Assembly: GCF_025699485.1 (NCBI RefSeq)
Contig: NZ_JANUXN010000002.1
Coordinates: forward strand, 124,001-188,000
DNA: 64,000 bases
Source of the DNA: Thauera carbonicopians
Lineage (GTDB): Bacteria; Pseudomonadota; Gammaproteobacteria; Burkholderiales; Rhodocyclaceae
Direction of reading: 5' to 3'
Notes under the pieces: model-generated
The model's input: only the letters and a program-made list of their open reading frames with translations
The model's database searches: none
Told to the model about the DNA's origin: nothing
Part shown: piece after piece, positions 27,218-35,173 of the stretch
Layout: each line of letters begins with the position of its first letter
Numbering within the stretch: position 1 is the first letter of the stretch
Made by a program: the position numbers and the translations under genes

Positions 27218-29002
27218 TCAGCTCGGTTCGGCGACGATGACGCGGTTGCGCCCGGCCTGCTTGGCCTGATACATGGCCTTGTCGGCCCGGCTCAAGGCGG
27301 GCTGCATGGACTCGCCGGCATTCACCGGTGTCACGCCTGCGCTGAAAGTGATGACGATCTTCTGATGGTCGGTCATGAAAAACTCGCGGGTCAGCTCGCG
27401 CTGCAGCCGGGTCAGCGTGTTGTAGGCGTCGGCCTTGCCTGTTTCCGGCAGCAGGATCACGAACTCTTCACCGCCGTAACGCGCCAGCACATCCTGCGGG
27501 CGCAAGTGGTGCCGCACGACGCGGGTGAGGTGGATGAGGGCTTCGTCTCCCACTTCGTGGCCATGGGCGTCATTGAGTTTCTTGAAGTTGTCGATGTCGA
27601 GCAGTGCAAGGGCGAGCGTCGTGCCGCGTCGCTGGGCGCGGGCGGCCTCGGCCTCGAACATCTCGCCCAGCCCGCGGCGGTTCAGGACACCTGTCAATTG
27701 GTCGTGCCGCATCAAGCGGCTGACTTCGTCGAGTTCATGCTGCAGCGTGGCGATGCGTTCTTCGGCCGCACGCGCCTGCTGGCGGCTTGCAATCAGTTCA
27801 TCGCGCGAGCGTCGGGCTTCGTCCTGGATGCTGAGGGTTTCGCGCATCACTTCGTCCAGCACCTGCCCGATTGCATTGATGTCCCTGGCCTGGGCGATGC
27901 GTTGGGCGCAGGTGCCGATACGATCGTGGTAGGTGCTGGTGCTCTCTGAAAAGCTCGCGAGCTGGTCGACGAAGCCGGCGAGCATCGTGCGCAGATGGTT
28001 CTGGGCTTCGACGAGGTTGTGCTTCAATTGGCTCTGCTTGTAGATCAGATCCTTGAGGCGGCGCTCGGCGTCATCGATGCTGCGGGGGTTGAGCGGGGCA
28101 TCGATGAGTTCGCGCAACATTTCGATCTGGCCCGTCAGCCAGGTGTCGTCCAGCACCAGATCGTCGATGTTGCGAAGCAGCAAGCGCAGCAATTGGAGGA
28201 GTCCGCCGCGGATTTCCGCATCATCGGCCGTGGTCATTTCGAGGCGATGGGCGAGGCGGCGGATGCGGGCGCCTATCTGCTCGAGCTGTGCGGCTTCGAG
28301 TGTGACGGCGACATCATCGGCAAGCCGCTGAGCCTCATCCGCCAGTTCCGGATGCGCGCCCAGGAAGGATGGGACGACATCGCGGAGGGTCGATGAGAGG
28401 AGCTGGCGGAAGCTCTCGATCAGATCGCGGCCGTGTCCGGCCGATAATACGACTGCAGTCGACTTGGTGCTTGTGGCGACAGCAGCGATGTCTTCCGCTG
28501 GCTCCGGGTCTGCCGCTGCGAGGTCGAGCGGAGTCTGGCTCCAGCCACGCAGCAGGCCCTGCAGGCGGTTGTAGAGTGTCGTGGACTCCGATGCGGCCAG
28601 GACACGATCGAGGGATTCGCGTTTACGTGCGATGGTCCAGCCTTGCTGGCGATCCTCCCAGGAACGGAGCAGGTCGGCGATGAGCTCATTCCATGCAGGC
28701 GCTTCGACGTTTTTCAGTCCGTCCAGATAGTGCCACAGCGCCTCTTCCGCCATCTTCGGATCAGCCGCATTCAGGGCCTCGTCGAACTTGCGGACTGCTT
28801 TCTGCTGCTCCGGGGTATCCCTGGACAGGCGGTACGACAGCCTGTGCAGGAAGTCTTTGGGTGCCGTGACGTCGTTGGCGTGGCTACCGGCAATCTCATG
28901 GTAGAGCTTGCTGTAGTTGTCCGGAGTCGGAGTCATACGGCGCAGTGCAAGCTGACGAAGAGTTTCGCGGGCGACTTCGGAAGGACTGCGCTGGGCGCTC
29001 AT
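27218..29002 (-). CDS. GGDEF-domain diguanylate cyclase
   Basis: The C-terminal domain (about residues 425-594) has the active-site motif RYGGEEF (GGEEF at 510-514), the substrate helix DIDNFKKLNDAHGH, and an RPQD inhibitory I-site five residues before the motif. It should make cyclic di-GMP from two GTP, with product inhibition. The N-terminal 400 residues are cytoplasmic, largely helical and partly coiled-coil, with no PAS, GAF or membrane segment; this sensor region is not recognised. It is convergent with the GST gene and divergent from proQ. Flagellin is in the same window, but no direct link is shown. Confidence 0.95.
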   Translation of the reverse strand: MSAQRSPSEVARETLRQLALRRMTPTPDNYSKLYHEIAGSHANDVTAPKDFLHRLSYRLSRDTPEQQKAVRKFDEALNAADPKMAEEALWHYLDGLKNVEAPAWNELIADLLRSWEDRQQGWTIARKRESLDRVLAASESTTLYNRLQGLLRGWSQTPLDLAAADPEPAEDIAAVATSTKSTAVVLSAGHGRDLIESFRQLLSSTLRDVVPSFLGAHPELADEAQRLADDVAVTLEAAQLEQIGARIRRLAHRLEMTTADDAEIRGGLLQLLRLLLRNIDDLVLDDTWLTGQIEMLRELIDAPLNPRSIDDAERRLKDLIYKQSQLKHNLVEAQNHLRTMLAGFVDQLASFSESTSTYHDRIGTCAQRIAQARDINAIGQVLDEVMRETLSIQDEARRSRDELIASRQQARAAEERIATLQHELDEVSRLMRHDQLTGVLNRRGLGEMFEAEAARAQRRGTTLALALLDIDNFKKLNDAHGHEVGDEALIHLTRVVRHHLRPQDVLARYGGEEFVILLPETGKADAYNTLTRLQRELTREFFMTDHQKIVITFSAGVTPVNAGESMQPALSRADKAMYQAKQAGRNRVIVAEPS

Positions 29003-29331
29003 GGAGGATGCCGATGGCCGGTTCGATGCACGGGATTATATCGGTAGCCTGAGGCGGCGAAGTGCATGATCCAGCGGAGTAAAGCGGCTCGTTTCCACTG
29101 ACTGCGTCGATTGTGCTGCAGGACAAGCTTCATTGCGGTGAGCCGGCCATGAGTGACACGATACCCATTTCGGGCAATTGCGACGAGGACTGGGTAGCGA
29201 GGGCTCGGTTTGTCCAGTTCGCATGATGGGCGCCCTGCCGTGTTTCAAGGCGGCTGGACGGGTAGAATGCAAAGCTTGACCATCCTTGGGCCCCATCGAT
29301 AGCGCCCAGCCTGCAAGAGTTCTCGTCCTTC
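29003..29331. other. Divergent gap between the cyclase and proQ genes
   Basis: No gene is supported here. A TAGAAT at 29263-29268 could be the -10 of the proQ gene, without a clear -35. Open frames through the gap lack coding character. Confidence 0.4.
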
Positions 29332-29796
29332 ATGAGCACCGAAAAAGACAGCACTGTGGCCAATGTGCCTGCCACTGCCCCCGCAACAGAGAGCAACGCC
29401 GCGCCACGGCAGCGAATCGAGCCGCGCGCCCTGCTGCAACGCCTGCAAGAGGCGTTTCCAGCTTTCCGCGATTGCAAACCTTTGGCGCTCAGGATCGATG
29501 CCAGCATCGTCGAGCGCATGCCCGACATCGACCGCAAGAGCCTGCGTGCCGCATTGCGGATGTATACCGCCTCGACCCGCTATCTGAAGGCCGTCGAGCG
29601 TTCGCAACAGCGTTTCGATCTCGATGGGCAGCCCGCCGGAGAGGTGACCGAAGAGCAGCGCACGCATGCATCGACGACGCTCAAGGAACGCTTTGCCGCA
29701 GTGGCCCGGCAGCAAAAGGAAAAGCGCGAGGCCGAGGCTGCGGAGAAACGGCGCACCGAGAAGCTGCAGCAACTGGTAAGCAAGTTTGGCCGCTGA
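29332..29796 (+). CDS. proQ: ProQ/FinO-family RNA chaperone
   Basis: The 154-residue protein contains a FinO/ProQ domain in residues 30-115: LLQRLQEAFPAFRDCKPLALRI, IDRKSLRAALRMYTASTRYLKAV and the TEEQR region (the three blocks define the RNA-binding concave face). The N-terminal 25 residues are Thr/Ala-rich and probably disordered. The C-terminal tail is a basic, charged helix (QQKEKREAEAAEKRRTEKLQ). The family binds structured 3' ends of sRNAs and mRNAs and protects them. It is convergent with the SOS-boxed small membrane protein gene, leaving only 30 bases between stops. Confidence 0.9.
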   Translation: MSTEKDSTVANVPATAPATESNAAPRQRIEPRALLQRLQEAFPAFRDCKPLALRIDASIVERMPDIDRKSLRAALRMYTASTRYLKAVERSQQRFDLDGQPAGEVTEEQRTHASTTLKERFAAVARQQKEKREAEAAEKRRTEKLQQLVSKFGR

Positions 29797-29826
29797 AAGC
29801 CCGGCTGCCGAATTTGCGCCTCATGG

Positions 29827-29988
29827 TCAGCAGTGTGGCCGGAACAGATTCTGCGAACGGATCAACCAGGTCGCAGCGCCGGCAAGCACGGCAAGCGCAA
29901 TGCCTGCGGCGACGTTTCCGGTTCCCAGCATCAAGCCGGCCAACAGGCCGACAGCGAGCAGCAGGCGAGTGAGCATCGTTTCGGACAT
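29827..29988 (-). CDS. 53-residue membrane protein under LexA-type control, unknown function
   Basis: The start MSETMLTRLLLAV has a good AGGAG ribosome site 7 bases away; the frame continues 15 codons upstream through the operator and is not expected to be coding there. Two hydrophobic helices (about residues 6-21 and 25-42) are joined by a Gly/Asn turn (GTGNVAAG), followed by a short C-terminal tail SQNLFRPHC with one cysteine. No known motif is visible. Two LexA-type boxes cover its promoter region. Small membrane proteins under SOS control include toxins such as TisB, division inhibitors and stress proteins; which of these applies cannot be told here. Confidence 0.75.
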   Translation of the reverse strand: MSETMLTRLLLAVGLLAGLMLGTGNVAAGIALAVLAGAATWLIRSQNLFRPHC

Positions 29989-29997
29989 GATCGTCTC

Positions 29998-30013
29998 CTG
30001 TATGGTTATCCAG
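29998..30013 (-). promoter_or_regulatory. Second LexA-type box, one mismatch
   Basis: On the coding strand CTGG-N8-ACAG differs from CTGT-N8-ACAG at one base. It lies between the predicted transcription start and the ribosome site, 24 bases (centre to centre) from the perfect box. Confidence 0.6.
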
Positions 30014-30020
30014 TAAGTTA

Positions 30021-30049
30021 ACTGTATATCCATACAGATTTCGAGGCAA
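30021..30049 (-). promoter_or_regulatory. SOS promoter of the small membrane protein gene
   Basis: On the minus strand TTGCCT (30044-30049) and TACAGT (30021-30026) are 17 bases apart. The perfect LexA box at 30022-30037 covers the -10 and part of the spacer. Confidence 0.75.
30022..30037 (-). promoter_or_regulatory. LexA box (SOS operator)
   Basis: CTGTATGGATATACAG is a perfect CTGT-N8-ACAG palindrome, the LexA site used in beta- and gammaproteobacteria. It overlaps the promoter -10, so bound LexA would block RNA polymerase. Confidence 0.85.
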
Positions 30050-30082
30050 GCATGTCGTGCAGCCGCGTGCCTGTGCTTGCGC

Positions 30083-30088
30083 TATAAT
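30083..30088 (+). promoter_or_regulatory. -10 element of tRNA-Thr
   Basis: TATAAT lies 12 bases before the tRNA 5' end; no convincing -35 is present. Confidence 0.6.
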
Positions 30089-30099
30089 CCGCCCCCAGT

Positions 30100-30175
30100 G
30101 CCGGCATAGCTCAGTTGGTAGAGCAGCTGATTTGTAATCAGAAGGTCGTGGGTTCGATTCCTATTGCCGGCACCA
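30100..30175 (+). tRNA. tRNA-Thr (anticodon TGT)
   Basis: Acceptor GCCGGCA pairs perfectly with TGCCGGC, followed by A and encoded CCA. The anticodon arm CTGAT-TTGTAAT-CAG places anticodon TGT (reads ACA). The D-arm TAGCTCAGTTGGTAGAGC and T-loop TTCGATT are normal. Confidence 0.97.
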
Positions 30176-30265
30176 AGAACACCCACTGGACACGTCATGC
30201 GCGCGCGGCTCGTTCGGAAAACGCAGATGAATTGAGCCAAGACGAGCTCCTGCGACAAGAAAAAC

Positions 30266-30294
30266 TTGCATTCTTCGCATCGACCGTTTATAGT
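30266..30294 (+). promoter_or_regulatory. Promoter of initiator tRNA-Met
   Basis: TTGCAT (30266-30271) and TATAGT (30289-30294) are 17 bases apart. The tRNA 5' end lies 14 bases after the -10. Confidence 0.8.
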
Positions 30295-30307
30295 GCTGTT
30301 TCTCCGA

Positions 30308-30385
<78 letters not shown>

Positions 30386-30390
30386 ATCTA

Positions 30391-30434
30391 GAGACAGGCC
30401 GACAGCGAAAGCTGATCGGCCTGTCTTGCTTTTG
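30391..30434 (+). terminator. Intrinsic terminator of tRNA-fMet
   Basis: GACAGGCCGA and TCGGCCTGTC pair, with an inner CAGC-GAAA-GCTG tetraloop hairpin, followed by TTGCTTTT. Confidence 0.9.
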
Positions 30435-30468
30435 CAGCGAGGAAGCGTGTTCGGTGGCCCTGGTGTGA

Positions 30469-30999
30469 TCAGCCCGTGCCGCGAGTGATGTACAGCGCGA
30501 AGTCGCAGTTTCCGCCGCCGCGGAACCATCGAGCCTGCATGCGCTGGCCGCCTGGAAAGCTCAGGGTGTGCTCGATCGTGGTTGCCTTCTGGCTCTGACT
30601 GCCTGTGGCATGGTGCCCAAGCTCGTTGCTGAACTTGCTGGCGAATGCCTCTGCCTGGCGAAAGCAGGCGTCGCCATCGGCGGTGCGCAGCCCGGGGCCC
30701 GAGCCGGGCTGAACGACGATTTCCTCGATCCGGCCTTTGGCATCGGCCATGGCCATGACTGTGGCGTCCAGCGGACGGATGCGCATGGCGAACTCGTCGC
30801 GGCCATCGCAACCGGGGGCGACGGGGAGCGCGCCCGGATCGAACCGCCTCGCCTGCACGGCGGACTTTTCCAGATTTGCACCGAGCGTGAGCGGACCCAC
30901 GCCGTCGGCTCTCGGCTGCAGGTCCTGCGCGGGTGAGCTGCAGGCAGCCGGCAGTGCGGCCAGCAAGATCGTTGCGAGGGCACTGCCGGGAGAGGGCAC
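30469..30999 (-). CDS. Predicted lipoprotein downstream of sodC
   Basis: The 176-residue protein starts at a GTG four bases after the sodC stop, so it is probably coupled to it. The N-terminus is a lipoprotein signal ending in LPAAC (cysteine near residue 17). The mature part contains VGPLTLGANLEKSAVQARRF, conserved-looking DGRDEFAMRIRPLDATVM, and several cysteines (GCDGRD, DACFRQA, GNCDFAL). I do not recognise a named family. A longer frame upstream overlaps sodC antisense to codon use and is rejected. It is probably periplasmic and co-expressed with SodC. Confidence 0.7.
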   Translation of the reverse strand: MPSPGSALATILLAALPAACSSPAQDLQPRADGVGPLTLGANLEKSAVQARRFDPGALPVAPGCDGRDEFAMRIRPLDATVMAMADAKGRIEEIVVQPGSGPGLRTADGDACFRQAEAFASKFSNELGHHATGSQSQKATTIEHTLSFPGGQRMQARWFRGGGNCDFALYITRGTG

Positions 31000-31003
31000 G
31001 GAA

Positions 31004-31531
31004 TCAGTCTGCCTTGATGAGGCCGCAGAACAGTCGGGCACCGGCGCCGCCGATGGGTTGGGCGGCGTGGTCGTCACGGTTCTCGTGGATGACCAATGCA
31101 GCGCCGTCGTCGTCGAGAATCTTCGCCCGCCCGCCCTGGCCGCCGAGGCTGGCGAGCGAGGTGTAGAGCTCCACTTCGACGGTGCCGTCGGCATGCACGA
31201 AGATGTTGGGCAGGTCGCCGGCGTCGGGACCTTCCGGATTCATCAGGCCGTGCTTCTTGCCGTCGGGGTTCAGGTGGGCTTTGGAGGCGACGAAGCCCTG
31301 ATCGGGGTCGTCGCAGGTGCCGACGCTGTGGATGTGGATGCCTTTCGGCCCGGGAGGCAGGCCTTGGGCGGTGAGGTGGATCAGCACGCCGTGCGGCCCT
31401 TCGATCAGCGTTGCGGTGCCCACGGTCTGCCCCTGACGATTGATGATGCTGGCGGAGGCCTGCTCGGCCGCGGTGGCGGCAGTGGCGGCGCTGGCGATGG
31501 CGCATGCGACGATGAGGCGGGAGAAGGACAT
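31004..31531 (-). CDS. sodC: Periplasmic Cu/Zn superoxide dismutase
   Basis: SodC dismutates superoxide in the periplasm. The 175-residue protein starts MSFSRLIVACAIASA, a Sec signal cleaved after about residue 22. Copper ligands are His66 and His68 (GIHIHSVG), bridging His86 and His149; zinc ligands are His86, His94 and Asp106. Cys73 and Cys169 should form the intrasubunit disulfide. The third zinc histidine, normally in HAGDLPN, is Asp103 here (DAGDLPN). A lipoprotein gene follows directly. The NYN-domain gene is divergent. Confidence 0.93.
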   Translation of the reverse strand: MSFSRLIVACAIASAATAATAAEQASASIINRQGQTVGTATLIEGPHGVLIHLTAQGLPPGPKGIHIHSVGTCDDPDQGFVASKAHLNPDGKKHGLMNPEGPDAGDLPNIFVHADGTVEVELYTSLASLGGQGGRAKILDDDGAALVIHENRDDHAAQPIGGAGARLFCGLIKAD

Positions 31532-31676
31532 GACGAATCTCTCACGGTTGTTGAGTGAAGCGTCATGATAGACACGATTCGGGACGTGGCAAAGGCATGC
31601 ACCCTCGGCTTGCAATGGCTGGCGCAGCCTGGCGCTTGGCCGTAACATCGCGCCGAATATCCACGGAGAAACGATC

Positions 31677-33095
31677 ATGGCGTCCACCGCCGACAGTATC
31701 AGCATGGCGCTTTTTTGCGATTTCGAGAACGTGGCGCTTGGCGTGCGGGACGCAAACTACGAGAAGTTCGACATCAAGCGCGTGCTCGAACGCCTGCTGC
31801 TGAAAGGCAGCATCGTGGTGAAGAAGGCCTATTGCGACTGGGATCGCTACAAGAGCTTCAAGTCGGCGATGCACGAGGCCAATTTCGAGTTGATCGAGAT
31901 CCCTCATGTGCGCCAGTCGGGCAAGAATTCGGCCGACATCCGCCTCGTCGTCGATGCACTGGACCTGTGCTACACCAAGTCGCATGTCGATACTTTCGTC
32001 ATCATCAGCGGCGATTCGGACTTTTCTCCGCTGGTGTCCAAGTTGCGCGAGAACGCCAAGCAGGTGATCGGCGTTGGCGTCAAACAGTCCACCTCCGATC
32101 TGCTCATCGCCAATTGCGACGAATTCATCTTTTACGACGATCTGGTGCGTGACGGCCAGCGCTCGGCACGGCGCGACACGCGCGATGCGCAGCCGTCGGC
32201 GAAGCGCTCGCCCGAAGAGGAAAAACGGCGCAGGGAGGAACTGGAAAACCGTCGCGGCCAGGCGATCGAGATCGCGGTGGAGACTTTCGATGCGCTGATG
32301 GCCGAGCGTGGCGACAGCGGCAAGATCTGGGCGTCGATGCTGAAGGAGGCCATCAAGCGGCGCAAGCCGGATTTCAACGAAAGCTATTTCGGCTTCCGCG
32401 CTTTCGGCAACCTGCTCGAAGAAGCCCAGGCGCGCGGCCTGCTGGTCGTCGGGCGCGACGAAAAATCGGGCGCCTATGTCCAGCGGTCGAGCCCTGTGGC
32501 ACAGGCTGGCGCAGCAGAGGAGGTCGTTTCGTCCAGCGATGGCCCGGCCCTCGTGACGGATGCGGATATCGAGCTTGAATCCGCTGCCGTGGCTGAAGTG
32601 TCGGGAGCTGATGTCGCAGGCAAGGACAAGCCGGAGAAAAACGGTCGTAGCGCAACTGCCCGCAAGACGGGGCGGAGCCGGACTTCGACTGGGCGACGGA
32701 CCAAGGCCGTCGCGGACACGGTGCAGGCCGATGCCGTGCCGGTAGCAAGTGAATTGCCGGTGGCCGAACCTGTGTCAGCCGTGCCTGCCGAACTCGTTCA
32801 GGGCGACGGTGCCCACGCAGAGGATGAGCCGGCAGCGAGGCGCCCGGCGAAGCAGGGCAATGCCCGCGGCCGCTCGGGTTCGCGTGGACGCAAGGCTGAA
32901 GGGCGTTCGGCCGAGGAGGAGGTGAAGGTCGGTACCGAGGCCGTCCAGCCGCAGGCCGTGTTGCCGGAACCGGCAGATACGCCCGCCGCCGCACAGGGGC
33001 ACAGCGAAGCCGACGCTGCGCCGCCGGCCAGGAAGCCCGCTGCCCGTCGCAGGACCCGCAAGCCCGCGGCGAGCGAAACGGGCGACGAAGGCTGA
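31677..33095 (+). CDS. NYN-domain protein with OST-HTH/LOTUS domain
   Basis: The 472-residue protein starts MASTADSISMALFCDFENVALG, with GGAG 8-9 bases upstream. The NYN domain (about 9-155) has the acidic PIN-like residues in FCDFENV, KNSADIRLVVDALD and ISGDSDFSPLV, expected to bind Mg2+ in an RNase site. A LOTUS/OST-HTH-like domain follows near residues 195-265 (IWASMLKEAIKRR...YFGFRAFGNLLEEA...GAYVQR). The last 200 residues are low-complexity, Ala/Glu/Pro-rich with several RTRK/RGRSGSRGR-like basic patches. The family (LabA/limkain-b1 type) is linked to RNA. No partner gene is evident; sodC is divergent and the GDPD gene follows by 22 bases. Confidence 0.88.
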   Translation: MASTADSISMALFCDFENVALGVRDANYEKFDIKRVLERLLLKGSIVVKKAYCDWDRYKSFKSAMHEANFELIEIPHVRQSGKNSADIRLVVDALDLCYTKSHVDTFVIISGDSDFSPLVSKLRENAKQVIGVGVKQSTSDLLIANCDEFIFYDDLVRDGQRSARRDTRDAQPSAKRSPEEEKRRREELENRRGQAIEIAVETFDALMAERGDSGKIWASMLKEAIKRRKPDFNESYFGFRAFGNLLEEAQARGLLVVGRDEKSGAYVQRSSPVAQAGAAEEVVSSSDGPALVTDADIELESAAVAEVSGADVAGKDKPEKNGRSATARKTGRSRTSTGRRTKAVADTVQADAVPVASELPVAEPVSAVPAELVQGDGAHAEDEPAARRPAKQGNARGRSGSRGRKAEGRSAEEEVKVGTEAVQPQAVLPEPADTPAAAQGHSEADAAPPARKPAARRRTRKPAASETGDEG

Positions 33096-33117
33096 GAGAC
33101 GACATTCCCCGCATTCG

Positions 33118-33894
33118 GTGCCGACCGTGCCCCCGACCGCCGCCATCGACCCCGCCCATTGGCCTTATCCACGCTGGATCGCGCATCGCGGCGCAGGCCG
33201 GCTGGCGCCGGAAAACACTTTGGCGGCCTTTCGCCTGGGGCATGCTCACGGCTATCGGATGTTCGAGTGCGACGTCCGCCTGAGTGCCGACGGCATTCCG
33301 TTTCTGCTCCATGACGATACGCTCGACCGCACGACGGCTGGACATGGGCCGGCGGCAGCACTCGATTGGGATGAGCTGTCGCGGCTCGATGCCGGCGGCT
33401 GGCATTCGGTGCAGTTCCGCGGCGAGCGGCTGCTTGGCCTGCAGTCCCTGATCCGCTTCTGCCGGATCGAGGATTGCGCCTTGAACGTCGAACTGAAGCC
33501 GGCACCGGGCATCGAGTACGAAACAGGGCGTGTCGTCGCCCGCATGCTTGAGCGCGAGTGGCGTGGCAGACTGCCGCCCTTGCTCAGCTCGTTCCGGCTC
33601 GAGGCACTGCAAGGTGCTCGTGCCGGCGCGCCTTCCCTGCCACGCGCGCTGCTGGTCGGCAGCCCTTTCCCCGACTGTCTGCGGCTCGCGCAGGAGCAAG
33701 GCTGCGTCGCGCTGGTGGCGGGGCATGAGCACGTTACGCCGCCGTTCGTGGAGCAGGTTCGTGCGGCAGGCCTGGCTCTGCTGAGCTACACCGTCAACGA
33801 CGAGGCCGAGGTTCAACGCCTGCTGCAACTCGGCCTGCAGGGTCTGATCACCGACTGCGTCGACCGCTTCGGTCCCGGCATTCACGCCGCTTGA
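33118..33894 (+). CDS. ugpQ: Glycerophosphodiester phosphodiesterase (cytoplasmic UgpQ type)
   Basis: This enzyme hydrolyses deacylated phospholipids to glycerol-3-phosphate and an alcohol. The 258-residue protein starts at a GTG 22 bases after the NYN gene, with no strong ribosome site; a second GTG three codons on is possible. Family motifs are clear: WIAHRGAGRLAPENTLAAF (catalytic His and metal ligands), ECDVRLSADGIPFLLHDDTLDRTT cut as ECDVRLSADG and HDDTLDRTT, NVELKP, and LLSYTVNDEAE near the end. No signal peptide, so a UgpQ-type cytoplasmic enzyme rather than periplasmic GlpQ. Confidence 0.93.
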   Translation: MPTVPPTAAIDPAHWPYPRWIAHRGAGRLAPENTLAAFRLGHAHGYRMFECDVRLSADGIPFLLHDDTLDRTTAGHGPAAALDWDELSRLDAGGWHSVQFRGERLLGLQSLIRFCRIEDCALNVELKPAPGIEYETGRVVARMLEREWRGRLPPLLSSFRLEALQGARAGAPSLPRALLVGSPFPDCLRLAQEQGCVALVAGHEHVTPPFVEQVRAAGLALLSYTVNDEAEVQRLLQLGLQGLITDCVDRFGPGIHAA

Positions 33895-33956
33895 CCGGAA
33901 CTCGCTGCAGGAAGCAGGCTCTACGCACTCATTGCCTCTTTGCAAAGGCTTGCCTC

Positions 33957-35168
33957 ATGCGCCATTCATGCATTGCTCCTTCCGTTCTGCTGGCGCTGGC
34001 GTGCCTGCTGCCATCGGCCACGACCCTGGCTGCCGATGACAGGACGATCTGCCTCGAAGCGGGGCGCTGGACCGTGGTCGACAGCGATGGACCGCAAACG
34101 GGGGCCGAGCCCTCGGCCGTGCTCGACGCGATGGCCGGGCGCGATGTCGTGTTGCTCGGCGAGCAGCACGACGATGCGGATCATCACCGCTGGCAGCTGC
34201 AGACCCTCGCAGCCCTGCATGCGCGCCGTCCGGACCTGCAGATCGGCTTCGAGATGTTTCCGCGCCGCGTGCAGCCGGTGCTCGACCGTTGGGTGGCGGG
34301 GGAGCTGTCCGAATCGCAGTTTCTTGAGCAGGCCGAATGGACCGAAGTCTGGAGCATGCCGGCCGAGCTCTATCTGCCGCTGTTCCATTTTGCCCGCCTC
34401 AACAAGGTGCCGATGCTTGCCCTGAACATCGACCAGAGCCTGATCCGGAAGGTTGCCAGAACAGGCTGGAGCGGGGTGCCGGATGCCGAGCGTGGCGGCG
34501 TCGGCAGTGCGGCGGCGCCTTCTGCTGCCTATGTCGACATTCTGTTCGACGTGCATCTCCAGCATGCGCGAATGCGTGCCGGCGACGACAAGAAGGCATC
34601 GCGCGAAGATGAGGCCTTCCGCAATTTCATCGACTCCCAGCTTGTCTGGGATCGCGCGATGGCCGAGGCGCTGGCTGCGGCGCGCGGTGCGGCAACGCGC
34701 ATCGACGGGCCGCCGCCGCTGATGGTCGGCATCATGGGCAGCGGGCATGTGCGCTTCGGCCATGGCGTGGCGCATCAATTGAAGGATCTCGGCGTGGCGG
34801 AGGTCGGTCTGCTGTTGCCGATGTCGGCGGCCACGCCGTGCACGGAGCTCGTTGCCGGCCTGGCCGACGCGGTATTTGCGATTCAGGAGACCGCGCGTTC
34901 GCCCATGCCGCCGCCTCGGCTGGGCGTCAGCCTGGAGGAGCACCAGAAAGGCGTGCGGATCGCCCAGGTGAGCGAAGGCAGCCTGGCGGCGCGCACCGGC
35001 CTGCGCGCCGGCGACGTGATCGTCGAGGCCGCCGGCGCGCCGCTGAAGCGCCCGGCAGCGCTGGCCAGCCTGGTCCGGGCCCAGCCTCCCGGAACCTGGC
35101 TGCCGATCAAGCTGATACGCGCCGACGAGACGCTCGAGCTCATCGTGCGTTTCCCGTCCGGGAGCTGA
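33957..35168 (+). CDS. Exported ChaN/haem-binding uptake family protein fused to a PDZ domain
   Basis: The 403-residue protein from MRHSCIAPSVL has a Sec signal ending near TLAADD. The ChaN-like (Cofac_haem_bdg) domain spans about residues 40-285, with the LLGEQHDDADHHR motif, FEMFPRR and a conserved MVGIMGSGHVRFGHGV segment. A PDZ domain follows (about 310-400: LGVSLEE...GSLAARTGLRAGDVIVEA). ChaN binds haem and is linked to iron in Campylobacter; the domain is also related to EreA/TraB-like hydrolases. The PDZ may recruit a substrate or the M1-type peptidase encoded 5 bases later. Confidence 0.87.
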   Translation: MRHSCIAPSVLLALACLLPSATTLAADDRTICLEAGRWTVVDSDGPQTGAEPSAVLDAMAGRDVVLLGEQHDDADHHRWQLQTLAALHARRPDLQIGFEMFPRRVQPVLDRWVAGELSESQFLEQAEWTEVWSMPAELYLPLFHFARLNKVPMLALNIDQSLIRKVARTGWSGVPDAERGGVGSAAAPSAAYVDILFDVHLQHARMRAGDDKKASREDEAFRNFIDSQLVWDRAMAEALAAARGAATRIDGPPPLMVGIMGSGHVRFGHGVAHQLKDLGVAEVGLLLPMSAATPCTELVAGLADAVFAIQETARSPMPPPRLGVSLEEHQKGVRIAQVSEGSLAARTGLRAGDVIVEAAGAPLKRPAALASLVRAQPPGTWLPIKLIRADETLELIVRFPSGS

Positions 35169-35173
35169 TCCCG

